The notes under the pieces: generated by a model
Databases searched by the model: none
Told to the model about the DNA's origin: nothing
Seen by the model: only the letters and a program-made list of their open reading frames with translations
Translations under genes and position numbers: made by a program
In this document: positions 9,233-20,389 of the stretch, piece by piece
Numbering within the stretch: position 1 is the stretch's first letter
Layout: the number at the start of each line of letters is the position of its first letter
Assembly: GCA_019022495.1 (NCBI GenBank)
Contig: JAFEKR010000008.1
Span: forward strand, 434,001 to 498,000
DNA: 64,000 nucleotides
Origin: Epichloe hybrida
Lineage: Eukaryota; Ascomycota; Sordariomycetes; Hypocreales; Clavicipitaceae
Direction: 5' to 3'

Positions 9233-12200
9233 TTCAAGACTTTGTGGCTAGTTCGAAACGTATTTCGCCTCGAGTTTGATGTACAAAGGAGTGAAATGAG
9301 AGCCCGAGTGGTTGGGCTTCGAGAATCAGCAGTGGTGGTGAATATCTTGCGTATGAAGAAGGAACTCCGCCACCTTCTCCTCCTCTGGTCGTCTCACTGT
9401 CGTCTAAGTGCCAAAAAGGGTGATCACTTGTCGTGGTCGTTGGTTTTTTTTTTTTTTTTTTTTTTTTTGACCAGATCACTTGCGCAGGTTCTCATCGCAA
9501 TGATTCAAGACTGTCAGCAGATTAAATTTGATTAGCCAAGCGCTTGACTTGACTGATCCTATACGGTACTACCTGGAGCAGTTAGGAAAGGCCCCCAACT
9601 GCAAGATGTGGTGGCATGATGGTGGGGGGCTTCACAGCTCTGCTGGCTCCGACGCCGTGGTGGACTGACTACATGGACTCATGTCTCTGATGTTGAGAAC
9701 AGTCTGTGAAAGACTACAGATTACATGGAAGAAGTAGTGGTCAAAATTACCAACAAGGTAAGCATCCTCGCTATCTCACAAGGCTGCCGATCATGGACTA
9801 CATTGACCTTGCGCTAACACAGGATGTGATAAACAAATCGTCTCGCATGTTCTCCTGACTCAGGGAACCGCACAATTCTTGATTCCGAAAGTCGGCAGAC
9901 AGCTCGTTGAGAAGAACATTGCCCAGAGTGGGCACTAAGCTGTTGTGCCTGCTCCAACTGCCCAGCCGAGTAGCGCCAAAGTGATGTCAGTGTGACATTA
10001 GATCGGGATCCTGGCGGCAATAGCAAGAGAACAACGAATCCAGGCGCAGGCTTTCACCGAAAAGGTCGCTTCTTTGCTATGTGGCGCTGGCGGCACAACG
10101 AGTTGGAAAGAGAGGTTCGTTTCCCTTGCAGCAACGACTGAGAATCTGAAATAGGGTTTCTGGCGGTTCACGAGAATGAAGTTTGATCGCCTTGACTCGT
10201 CAAATTCCAACCTCGAATACTGATATTGGATGAAAGTTGGTGAAAATCATGGTTGTTATCCATTCCCCAAGCTCAATGCAAGTTTTACGAGGATAAAGTG
10301 TTAGAGGTCCGTGGTGGCCTTGTTGGCCTTCTCCAGTAGTGGCTGCTTTGGATCACCCCTACCTAACTAGGTACCCGGGGTATTCGGGAAAGATTGTGAA
10401 ATGCCCTGTGGCCTACAATCTCCCATCAGGTGGGGAGCTTGGGGGCAACCCAAACCCCCGAAAGTTGAGGCTCAAAATGCGCCCCCCTCAATTAGTGCAT
10501 CCCTGCTTGGTAGTGCGGCTCGCAGAGGGTCACGACAGCACGCGCTTTGGGCGAGTGGCTGTTGGATGAATGCCCTTCAAAGGGAAGCGCTAGGCTCATG
10601 TTACGATTATAGTCGATTTGTACACCGATGATTGCACTCCGGGAACTTGGAACATCAAAGCTATCCGGTTTCCCGATTTTCTGACTGATCACAAATGACA
10701 CTATCTTAGCCAAGACGATAATTCTGCGGGACTTGTACGTGGACGAGTGAGAATATATATCTTATGGTCAAAATATCTCTTTTTCACCATCGTCACTTTT
10801 GATGACCCCCAGCAGACGTGAGGGTGATGGAAGAGTGACAAGTCAAGATGACTCAGTGTGTTGCAGGCCATTACTGACACGATGCTGTGAAGAAGTTTTT
10901 GTGTCAATGTAGCTCAAGACCGGCCGTCACCGATCGACAGTCGAAAGCTACTACCTTTGTTACCTAATGTGGGAGTATAAGAATTTGACAATAACTTATG
11001 GATTGATGCCACATAAGCTTAGTAGGGACGGACTCTGTACAAAAGGCTCTGACAACCCCCCCCCCCCCTCTTTCCTTCACCCCTAAAGCGACAGCGTCTT
11101 TGCGTGAACTGCATGTTCTTTCGTATCATGGGATCGGGTAGAGATGCAAGCAGAGTCTTGTGAGTGAAGCAGAATTCTGTGGGGAGTACACAATGTCCGA
11201 TCTACGGGAGCATGGCTGCCGAGCCAAGTTGACAACTGTACTGTAGGTGGGATACGCCTCATCTGTCAGCAATTGCATGATCAACACTACTTACACGGAT
11301 TATAGGACAAATTCCGTGCAAGGATATGTATATGATCCCACCCGCACGTTGCGTCGCGTGCATTTCGGGACGCACAGCAGTCAGGTTGTGCTTCCACTTG
11401 GGCAAGCATCGGAGTCTCGGGGAATAAAGAGTGGGATGAAAGAGCAGCACGGCGCAAGTGTCTAGATTTGACGCCAGACCCAGAAATCGAGTTGAATGGA
11501 ATGGAATGGCATGCCATGCCATGCTTGGGTGATGGTTATATCTCCAGAGAGGCAACGGGTAGGTAAACGTCGGCACTCGGCATGGTGGAGTGGTCTTGCC
11601 GACGAGGACGATGCGGCTTCTTTTATTGTTCCTCATCAGTTGATCACACTCTCACAGACGGACGAAGCAGCTAGCCGTTTGAATGCTTGAGTGGGCGACC
11701 CCCGCATTGTTCCAGTTTCCGTCCGACGCGGGGTGGCTTTCCGCCACAAATGACAGGTCCTTTGAGACCTTTAGGCAGGATCATGTTCGTGAGGACCTGT
11801 GAGGACACCTGTCAGGACTCAGGAGCAGCACGACTGCCGCAGGGAGGGGGGCGCCACGGGATCCGATCGACGAACTTGATGATTTATTGCAAGGTTATAG
11901 ATTATTTGCCAGGGGACCTGGGTACCTGGGTACCTGGGTAGCGAGTCTGGATTCAGGAACGAACGAATGTAGGTTGTGAGCATGTGAGCAGTGTGTTGGT
12001 TCCTCCCTCGAAGGACCAGATACGGAAGCACCAACTAACTCGTGCTCTGGATTGGAAAAAAAAAAAAAAAAAAAAAAGGTAGAAGCTAAGCTACTTGGCA
12101 GGCAAAAAGTGCAAGAACTTGAAGTTGGGCCGCCATTGAAGAAGTAGATGCTCAAGTCACTTGTGCATCATTCACAGATGCAACGTTAAACGCACCCTCA

Positions 12201-12681
12201 ATGCGCGATGGAATAGAAAAGAGGTTTGTTCCCTCGGGACTCATCTGCCGTGAGTCTGAGTTTCAAAGGCAGAAGAGGGCGGCGAATCTCAAACTGCTGC
12301 GACATATGCGCTTCACGGGAAAGCCCGACGACGACGTCTGGCAAGAGCGTGTGTACCGTGATACCGTGATTGACCACCATGGTTCGGGTGCCCTTGAGAG
12401 GCAAAATTCCGCGTGACCGACAGAGACGTGCCAGAACACATACTCATTCATGTCCGATGTGCCGAGTTCTTCATATTGAAGACGGGCGGCTTCTGTCTCG
12501 TCGAATTTGGCATCCTTTCCTCAACCTGAGTCATCTTTTGGAGATGCTGTCGGAGTTTTGTCGAACGGATTACCGAGATGCGACTCGCTGATACGACTTG
12601 TATTCGTGGCCGGGATATAGGGACACCTTTGTCGACGGTCTGGATCTTTGAGCCATACCATACCATGCCGTACCATACCAT
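9233..12681. other. Long intergenic region, no gene seen
   Basis: About 3.4 kb with no supported coding sequence. It contains a 25-nt T run (9444-9468), a C run (about 11057-11067), GGTACCTG repeats at 11917-11941, a GGAAT/GCCAT palindromic patch (11494-11525), a 22-nt A run (12056-12077) and an ATACC microsatellite (12654-12680). No transposase or long terminal repeat was recognised. Confidence 0.5.
11917..11941. repeat. GGGTACCT tandem repeat
   Basis: Three copies of an 8-bp unit (CTGGGTAC) lie in the gene-free stretch. Each contains a GGTACC palindrome. Confidence 0.7.
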
Positions 12682-13688
12682 CTAGTCTTCAGGGCCACAC
12701 AACACTCTCGCCTTGGCAATCACGTTGCGAAACTGCATCTGTCCCCCATTCTCATCCCCATGCTTGATCACGCCGGGGAACACCACGCACCGTATGTCCC
12801 TGCTGGCAAGAGCGTCCTCGTCCTCCCCACCAACGTCTTCCATGGTGCCTGGATCAAACAGGACTTGCTGATGGGGCAAGACCTCGGGCATGTGCACTCT
12901 CAGGATTGCCTTTTGGGCGACCAGCAGCCGAGCTAGTTCAACAGAGCTGGTGGCCAGCGTGCGAAGAGAGGAGTCTCGCGCGTCGGAGCGCGATGAGGCC
13001 GACGTAGATGGTGTGCTATCCCGGTCCGTGGTAATGGTGTCCAAGATGCGATTTATGCGGGACGTGACCTTTTCAATCTGCGTGTTCGTTTCGTCCCGTA
13101 GGAGTCTGGGGGCGTCGCGGCGTAGCAGGCCAAGTGTAGAAGCGCGCCATTGATTGATAGATTCTTCCGACAGGACTAGGATATCGCAAGTCAATGGTTT
13201 GCTACTCGAATTGGACATCTGAATGACGACAACGGATGACCCGTGGCGAGTCCGTCCGAGTGCCAACGTCTCGAGGAGCAAAAAAAAAAAAGCCCGAGCT
13301 GGGAACGGCGGAACTGTACGCACCAAGCTGGGAAAGCGTCTTCTCCATCTGTCGGAAATGCTGCGTCTGTTCATCCGACAAGCCCGGGAAGTAGACGCCA
13401 AATACCATGTCCACCAGCAGCCTCGACACGATGGACTGTAACAAATGAACTTTTGCTCCCTGCGCTAGCTCCTCATACATGGGGACCAGCTCGCCAAGCT
13501 CGGCGAGCGTCGCCTCATCTACTTTGGCGAAATCGGCTGATGCGCACAAACAGACTCAGCATTTATCCACACCATGTGCGTTACTGCCCGTTTTTCTTGA
13601 TTCCCTGCCGGAGCCGGGCCAGGAGGAACAAGACAGACAGTACAAGAGGCCAGAGATAATTGATTGCGACGCACAAAAAGAGGGGGAG

Positions 13689-13719
<31 letters not shown>

Positions 13720-14493
13720 GCTTGGCACGACGAAAATTCGTAATCACCCAATTCTGCAAGCCGTTGCCCAACCTCGCCATGCCCTCCCCAAAAACTTCAT
13801 CGCTCGTCTGCCCGTCCGTCCTGGTGCTCGTGCTCACAAACTTCTTCATATCGCGCAACTGACTCCCCAGCAGGCGAATCTCGTCGTCTCGCTCCTTGAC
13901 CTCCCTTCGCAGCGAGTCCCAGGCCTGACGGAGCTCGCTGCGCTCCGCCTCCCTCACCTCCACTTCCGACCTGAGCACGCGGAGCTCCGTATCTGTCCTG
14001 AGGAACTGCTGATTGAGCGCGCTGTGCTTCGCCTGCCAGAAGGTGGCTGTTTCGCTCTCGTTCCGACTCAGCTTGTCGAGTTCCCGCGTGAATTCCCGCT
14101 CCATCGTGGCCATCTCCATCTCCAGGTTGGTGATGCGCTCATCCTTGTCCCGGAGGAGCGCCGCGTTGCGCTCATCCCTCTCTTTCTGCTTCCCCTTGGT
14201 GCTGTGCCTGGCGGAGCCGGATTGGGAGGGCACCGTCTCTTTGTCCATGTCGGCGAGCGGCGCGCCACCGGTAGAGGAAGAGCCGGCGTTGATGCTTGGT
14301 TCGTGGCGACTTCGGGCCCGGCAGCGTTGTTTTTGTTGCTGTTGCTGTTGTTGTTGTTGATCATGACTGCTCTGGGGGGCAGCGCTGGCATGGAGTTGCT
14401 GCCAGCTGAGTTGTGCCGAGTGGCATGGCCTGGACCAGTCCGCAGTACATGGCTGATGTTGTTGCTGCGGCGCTTCTCGGGAGTATTCATCAT
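12682..14493 (-). CDS. Conserved fungal coiled-coil protein; frame break near N terminus
   Basis: Model, in order of translation: exon 1 14493-13717, intron 13716-13537 (GTGAGT...CAG, 180 nt with a GA repeat), exon 2 13536-13324, intron 13323-13176 (GTGCGT...TAG, with an A/T run), exon 3 13175-12682. The joins give AKL-A-DFAKVDEAT and SQL-V-LSEESINQW. A central coiled coil (DERNAALLRDKDERI, FTRELDKLSRNESETATFW) leads into a globular region (LGNGLQNWVITNFRRAK, VPMYEELAQ) and ends PHQQVLFDPGTMEDVG. This is a widely conserved Pezizomycotina family without a known function. The N-terminal frame (MMNTPEKRR to about residue 80) and the coiled-coil frame do not meet: a shift of two bases lies at about 14259-14265 in a GCGCG stretch. 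This may be an assembly indel or a real mutation; if real, translation could begin at the ATG at 14248. Confidence 0.75.
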
Positions 14494-15026
14494 GCGATGT
14501 GTCCCTCTCTGTCTTTGTCTCTCAAGAGGCCTCTCTCCTTCTATTGCTCATAGATGGTCGGGGGTGGTGGTCGTCAGAATTCGTCAAGAAAGAAGGCAAA
14601 GGGGGGGGGAAGAACATCAGCTGGGTTTCATCCAAGATTTTGGCGGAGCCTGCGTCGGCATCGTTGCCGGGTATCGCGACGGGGGGGGGAAAGGAAATGT
14701 ATCCAGATTCTATGATTATGCCAGCAAGGGAAACCCCGTCGTCGAGGTCGGGGTGCCTTGCCGCGACTGATGAAAGATGGGGGAAAGAGGTGAAGGTTGC
14801 GTCAGGATCATGAAGCTGGGGGCAGTGAATGTGGGGACGTGGGCGTTGGCGGAAGGGGGGGAGGGGGAGTCTGTCAGGCCCTTGATGCCACTTTTAGAAT
14901 GAATTATATGAAAAGCAAAGTTTCTCAGGTTTTTGTCATCAGTGAAATGGGTTTCGAGCACGCTCGTGGTGTGGAAGAAAAAAAAAAAAAAAGAAAAAAA
15001 AGGCCCGGCGACTTTTTCAACTTTGT
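14494..15026. other. Intergenic
   Basis: Between the coiled-coil gene start and the ASCC1-like relic. It has G runs (14600-14609, 14681-14689) and an A-rich run at 14978-15001. No gene is seen. Confidence 0.5.
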
Positions 15027-15775
15027 CTACATCTCATATCTCAACCTCAGCTTCCACGTCATAGGCACTTCGTCGTCGGCCCCAACCTTGTTCGCGCCCA
15101 TCCGACAGAGCGCCACCCTTCATCACCGGCATGTCCTCGGCCCCCCAACCATAATCGCCGTACCTGCTCAACAGAACAGGTCCCTCGCGTCCAGCATCAG
15201 CCTCTCTCCTTGCGCCGCCTCCCGCCGCCTCCCGCCGCCCCCGCCGCCGCCCCCGCCGCTCCCGACGTGCGCCGTCCGTGTTCACGACCGTGGCATGCAG
15301 CAGCAGCGGTCTCTCCTCCCCGATGAGCAGCCCTGCCTTCGCTCGGAACGGAACGGTCCCCGCAGCTGCTCGCAGAAGCTGTAGAGAAGCCCGTCTGCAT
15401 CCGTGGGAGGAGCATACAGGACCGACGTCTTTGACGCGGACGCGGCGGTGGAGCGCAGGCCGCGCAGGGATATGAACAACCCATTATGACCATGGGCAGA
15501 AGGGTTAGGGTCAGTAGTAGGGTTGTTGGTCCTCCTCCGCAGGTCGGAAAGGATGCCTCTAGCGAGACGGCCTGGCCGACGAGCCCTTCCTGCTTCAAGC
15601 TCATTACCCCTAGCGTCAGGTGCAGCGTGCCGGGCGGTCGGACGGCGAAGAAGCTCTCGGGGCTGGTCGGTCACGTCTGCTCGGAAGGGAAGGGCAGCTA
15701 GGCTTTGCGAGAGCTGCGCACTGGCGAGCTGGAGGGAGACACAGGAAAATGTGTCGGTCTGGCTTTGGGAGGCAT
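15027..15775 (-). pseudogene. ASCC1/AKAP7-like 2H phosphoesterase relic
   Basis: Read piecewise on the minus strand, one protein family is recognisable from an ATG at 15775 to a TAG at 15027-15029: MPPKARPTHF, SAQLSQSLAAL, GTLHLTLGVMSL, LFISLRGLRSTAA, VLYAPPTDADGLLYSFCEQL, RPLLLHATVVNT, LMLDARDL, SRYGDYGW and KVALCRMGANKVG. This is the order of the AKAP7 / ASCC1 2',5'-ligase-like domain, with both H-x-T motifs of the 2H phosphoesterase fold (HLTL and HATV). The segments sit in changing frames, with breaks at about 15741-15750, 15661-15670, 15551-15560, 15344-15356, within 15190-15280, 15170-15179 and 15111-15120. Introns cannot explain them because no donor and acceptor pairs lie at the breaks. 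Two breaks are exact 5-bp tandem duplications. ASCC1 relatives take part in alkylation repair and transcription coactivation in animals; the fungal role is unclear. Confidence 0.75.
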
Positions 15776-16527
15776 GTCTGGGGGTTTTTTTTTTTTTTTG
15801 CAAAAAGTTATTAACAGTAATTGCTCCGTGTTGTATGTACCATGTAATCTGTAAAGACAAAAAAAAAAAAAAAATTGCCTGTCAGCAGAAGCCGGGCGTT
15901 TCAATGGCATGGGCTGCTGCTCCATGGGCTGCTCCATATCGGCTGCTCCCACGAGCCCACCCAGTGGCACACAAAAAAGGCTTCTGCGCACCCCGCGATA
16001 GGGTCACGAAAAGGCCTCTGCGTACCCCTTATCGCGGGGTGCGCTAGGGGGTGCGCGGATTGACCGCATTTTAACGTAACCCTTCGGGTTTCTAGCCGGC
16101 GTAATGAATACAACCAACCAACCAACCAACCACCCACCCAGTGGCATCCACACACACGCGCGCGCGCGGTGACGCTCTCCATGCCGTCAAAACCCCCGCC
16201 TTCATGCGATGGAGAGTCGAGCGAGCCCTTCGACCCGGATAATGCAAGCAGCGAAGCATAATCTGTAGAGGTGTGAAACTCTAATCTTTCATTATGAGCT
16301 GACGCCATGCCATGAGCTATGTAAAAAAAAAGAGAGAAAAAAAAAAAAAAAAAAAGGTCCGGCGTCTCCTCCGCCATCTTCACCTCTTCCCATCATCCAA
16401 TAATCCATCCTTGTAGTGTCAAGACGCGCCGTCACTATCTGACCCTGCTAGTAATAATCTCTCTAGCCATATAATTCTGCGGGGCCGCTGCTGAGCTTGT
16501 TCCTGTTTGGCATCTAGGACGTGTTTC
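15776..16527. other. Intergenic with hairpin and microsatellites
   Basis: No gene is seen. It contains T/A runs (15786-15799, 15860-15874, 16322-16356), a CAAC microsatellite (about 16112-16132), a CA/CG dinucleotide run (16149-16168) and an inverted repeat at 15986-16044. Confidence 0.5.
15986..16044. repeat. 18-bp inverted repeat (hairpin)
   Basis: The left arm at 15986-16003 (GCGCACCCCGCGATAGGG) is complementary to 16027-16044 with one mismatch and a 23-nt spacer. The left half and spacer also resemble each other as direct repeats (AAAAGGCTTCTGCGCACCCC versus AAAAGGCCTCTGCGTACCCC), so the hairpin may have grown from a local duplication. Confidence 0.7.
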
Positions 16528-17180
16528 CTAATCATCATCCTCGTCAGCCTTTTCGTAGTATCCCTTGAGTTTCTTCTCCACGTCCTTGTAGTCTGCCTTG
16601 ACGTCTTCTAGCGCTTCGATGATGCGTGTCAGACATTTCTCAGAGTCTGGTTCTTTGCTTCCGTCCTCGTTTTCATTCTTGCCGTAGCGCTGGATCTTCT
16701 CACATCCATCGCGCACCTTGACCAACCCCAGCGTGGCCGACGAACCCTTGAGGAAATGACCCAGCTCCGACAGTTGTGCCAAGTCTCTTTCTTCTCTGCG
16801 TCGCGTAATCATAATCGGTCAGTTTGCGCGCTTGTGCCATCGTCACCTTTTTCAACCATGGCGGGTTTCAGCCCAGGGAAACAACTCACATAGCCGTGTC
16901 CATTTGTGTGAACGTCTCCTCCGCTTGTGTGAAGAATCCATACACGATAGAGTGGCTGAATTCATTATCATCAGGGTCATCCATCTCCAGGATTTGATCA
17001 AAAGTGTTTGTGTCGATGGAGTCACCGAAAATGATACCTTTATCCTCCTACAGAGCAGCGGGGTTAGCAAAGTCGACATGGCAAAGTGGTAAGAAAACAC
17101 CAAGCAGATGGAGAATAATCAAGCTAGGTTCCAATGGACGGAAAGTAGGAGATTCAACATACGGCATCCTCTGGCGCCAT
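16528..17180 (-). CDS. YPD1: Phosphorelay intermediate Ypd1 (HPt domain)
   Basis: Three exons on the minus strand: 17180-17163 (six codons, MAPEDA), 17047-16890 and 16795-16528, with introns 17162-17048 (GTATGT...TGTAG, 115 nt) and 16889-16796 (GTGAGT...GCAG, CTGAC branch, 94 nt). The product has 147 residues, the usual size for fungal Ypd1. The HPt signature LGHFLKGSSATLGL places the phospho-accepting histidine at residue 72. The acidic N-terminal helix (ILEMDDPDDNEFS) and the C-terminal four-helix-bundle helices are intact. Ypd1 passes phosphate from hybrid histidine kinases to the response regulators Ssk1 and Skn7 in osmotic and oxidative stress signalling, in cytosol and nucleus. It is intact although genes on either side have frame breaks. 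Confidence 0.95.
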
Positions 17181-18231
17181 GACGTCGGTTTAGGGGTTCG
17201 GTATGCGGGTGAGGGGTAGGTGGGATAATAATAACTCGAGGGGCCGGTACCGATCAACAACCCGTGCAAGAGAAAGCTTCGGCGACAAAAACCCAATGGA
17301 AGAATGCAGTAGTTTTTTTTTTTTTAGTTTTTTTTTAGAAAAAAGAAAAAGAAAAGAAAAAAAGACGATGCAATTGAGTCGTGGAGTATCCGAAAATGCG
17401 CGACCGGTAATTAGGAGGCCCCAGGCTTATGTTTCGCAGTGTTGAACGTGTAGATTCGTGCGCCTGCGACGAAGGTCTCGGACTCTCCTCGATCGGAAGG
17501 TATTATCGTCTTTCAGGTCCCGTTGGTATATACCGTGCATACAACAGCAAACAAGGAGCGAAATAAACAAGAGCGTATCGCAGCAACGATGTTCGAGGAT
17601 TCGAGGTCGCGCTTGACAAGCGAGGTCGGTTCAGAGCAAGGGGAATCGCAGGTTTGACAGGTCCAGGACGAGTGCCAGTCAGAAGTCTAGTGTCGACGAC
17701 AGAGGGCAAAGAGGTTTGGTCGGGTGACTTGTTGGGCCAGACGTCTGCTTCTGCGAGGAGGATGATCCTCTTCCGTGTGCCCGTGCAGAGATGGGGTTAG
17801 AGATGGGGTTGGTTGTGGGTGGGTGGGTAGAAACGGCGTCTCTGCAGAAGACGAGAAGACGAGAAGACGAGAAGACGTCAGTGGACAAAACAGCGCCGTC
17901 AAGTCAACACTCACTCACTTCTCGTGCGGTGAACACTCCGTACTATGTACACATGTACACAGTACATGGGCCTCGGCGGGCCGCTGGTGGGGCAGAGGCA
18001 CCACCCAAGATGGTCCCAAGATGGTCGACAACGGCCGGGCCTATGTATCTATGTACTTAGTGGATGGCACTATTCTGAATTCCGAATGGTGGAGTGGTCA
18101 AGGGAATTAATAGGGCACAAGGTGCTTGATGTGCTCGTGCCGTCGTGCCGTTGTGCCGTTATTATGTAGGCACTGGGCAGGAGATGACAGAATCTAAGGA
18201 TTTGAGAACCAAAGACAGAGAGACAAAGACC

Positions 18232-18262
<31 letters not shown>

Positions 18263-18522
18263 TAGACTCTAGAGATGCGCCGAGGATCTCCGCCATCTTG
18301 TCTTTGTCCCACGCCGTGTGCCCCGCCGTGTGCCCCGCCGAGGGGTAATGATTGATTCAATGAGCGCGCACTCCTTGACACAGACCAGAGCAGACCAGGG
18401 CCGGGCCTGTCAAATGCAGGTGGGTGCAGGCGGCGCAGGCAGGGTTTGTTGTGTCTTGCCCTGTCCCCCGCCGTGCCTGGTCTGCACCTGCCTTTTTTCT
18501 GCCTGGGTGGTCCGTCCTTTCC

Positions 18523-18605
18523 TGGGTGGTCCTTCCTGGGTGGTCCCTTCCTGGGTGGTCCCTTCCTGGGTGGTCCCTTCCTGGGTGGTCCCTTCCTGGG
18601 TGGTC
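18523..18605. repeat. 15-bp minisatellite
   Basis: Five to six tandem copies of the unit CCTGGGTGGTCCCTT, nearly identical, preceded by two shorter variants. A hexamer run (CGACCA) follows about 20 bp later. It is intergenic. Confidence 0.9.
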
Positions 18606-18626
18606 AGGTCAGCCTGAGAGCGTCAC

Positions 18627-18627
18627 G

Positions 18628-18662
<35 letters not shown>
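18627..18662. repeat. (CGACCA)n microsatellite
   Basis: About six copies of the hexamer CGACCA immediately after the 15-bp minisatellite. Confidence 0.85.
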
Positions 18663-18663
<1 letters not shown>

Positions 18664-20389
18664 CCGTCAGGCAGATCATGTCTCATGGCCACTGCAAAGA
18701 CTGCGAAGAAGTGTTTGTTGGGCACCAAGATGAGCTGTTCACGACAGCCAACGGCGGCCAGTTAGCGTCCCTGCCTGCCGGATAAAGGCCCAAGTACCGC
18801 ATCCCGCCCGACCCCTACGACAAAGTCTTCCTCAACATAAAAAGGGAAAGATTGTGCGGCCACGAATAACACGTACCGTACGGAACAACTCGGGGCCCGC
18901 ATGGCATGCATGGACTTGGACTTGCTTGGACGACTTGTTCAACCCGAACAACAGAAAGTGACACGATGATGTTGTGCGCGGGGTACGGAGTACGGACGTA
19001 TGCAAGCAATTATTCCGAGCCACTTGAGCCTGGTTCCCTCCCCATGCCACGTCGACTTGTGAAGCATGACGTCTTCTGGTGCCATTCTGGACAAGGGTAA
19101 ATTGTGCTGTGTCACCAAAAAAAAAAAAAATCATCAACAGCTAAAAGTAGTGGCGAGTTCCCACTTTATGTACAATACGATCCCTGCTTGATCTTTCACA
19201 GGGGAGGAAAGGGATATATAAATCGACGCCTAGTAATTGGCGTCGTTACGACATAGTCTTACGGGTAATGATGCCACAGGAAGAAAGTGGCATGGGTATT
19301 GTGCTGATATCTTATTGATCCTTGTCTATTAAAGGGGAAGGGCAGTCAGTGACTGGATTACGAGTCACCGTTTAGGGTCGCACCTGGAGAGGCTCGAAAA
19401 CACCCCCGCATCAGTTAACAGACTTGATTAACATAGTAATTGTTCTACTGGCGGCAAGTTAAGTAGTATGCTCAGTAATAATAACAAAAGTATTTAATAT
19501 GGTATTCAAGAGTATATCAAGTAGCTCATCTAGCCCTATGGCGAATTAATCAGCCGCTTAGTAAGCAAGCCAGCCAAGTCAGTCAGTCTGCGACTCGGTT
19601 AGGAAGTTAAGAAGTTAGGCAAATTAATTAGGGATTCATTTATTAGCTAGTCAATAACATGATTTACATTCTCTTACTTTCCAAGCCTCTCTACTGTGCC
19701 CCCGTAACCGTTGGAGGGTAGCCGCTGCCTTTGTGCCACGCCTCCTCGGCATGAATGACATCATTGCTCTTTGGTCTTTGGTTAACTTTCCGCCTGTCAT
19801 ATCATTTCGTAAAGAACACCATGAAAGAGGTTGATAGTTCAAGACACATGTCCTTCGTCTTCTTCATCTCTGACAAGGTACCAATCGAAAGTCTTTGCCA
19901 CTGGCGCATATAAAGTCGCAAGGCGTGCCAGTGAAGAAGCCTGGTATGAACGGCTCAACGCAAGTAAAGGCTGGTAGGGAAGGACGTGAGTACATGGCAT
20001 GTCTGCGGATCTGGAAGTTGCTCTGTAGATGCGCGGTGTACTATCCGAGTTTGCATCTTTTAGGGGGAGGAGGTAGGTATGAGCTTCGACTACCGGCTTT
20101 GTATGATATGTTGGAGGTTCAGTATTGGCCCTACTGGCGGGTATACATACCAAGTCAGTTCACTAGAAACCGGAATGAATGCTGCGTTATGTGAAGCAAC
20201 ACTTGAGAAAGCTATGTTGATATGGAATGTGAAGCGGCACCAACAACTGTGCGTTGAAATGTGCATCAGATCGCATGTTCATTGAAAAATACACCTCTCA
20301 AACCGAGAGGAAGGATGTTTGGGAGAAGATTCTACTTCTCCACTTTCAACAATAATCAATGATTCCGGCTCGTCCCCTGTCTATGGCTC

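Larger units (their letters stand above)
17181..20389. other. Long intergenic region, no gene seen
   Basis: About 3.2 kb upstream of YPD1 and downstream of the DUF3984-type gene. It contains T/A-rich runs at 17313-17364, a 28-nt A run (18232-18259), a 15-bp minisatellite (about 18523-18605), a CGACCA repeat (about 18627-18662), a TACGGAGTA copy (18984-18992), a small palindrome CGACGCC-N8-GGCGTCG (19224-19245) and an AT-rich patch (19420-19660). Open frames here are repeat-driven (Gly-Gly-Pro-Phe-Leu) and unsupported. Confidence 0.5.

Noticed and set aside
9233..12681. Search for a transposon or retroelement in the long gene-free stretch
   Set aside because: No long terminal repeats, terminal inverted repeats or reverse transcriptase/transposase motifs were recognised by eye.
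15282..15860. 192-codon single gene on the minus strand
   Set aside because: Only parts of this frame match the ASCC1-like family; the rest is the wrong frame of the relic.
18318..18765. Open frames rich in GGPFLGG or WVVPS repeats
   Set aside because: They arise from the 15-bp minisatellite in several frames at once; there is no start context or domain.
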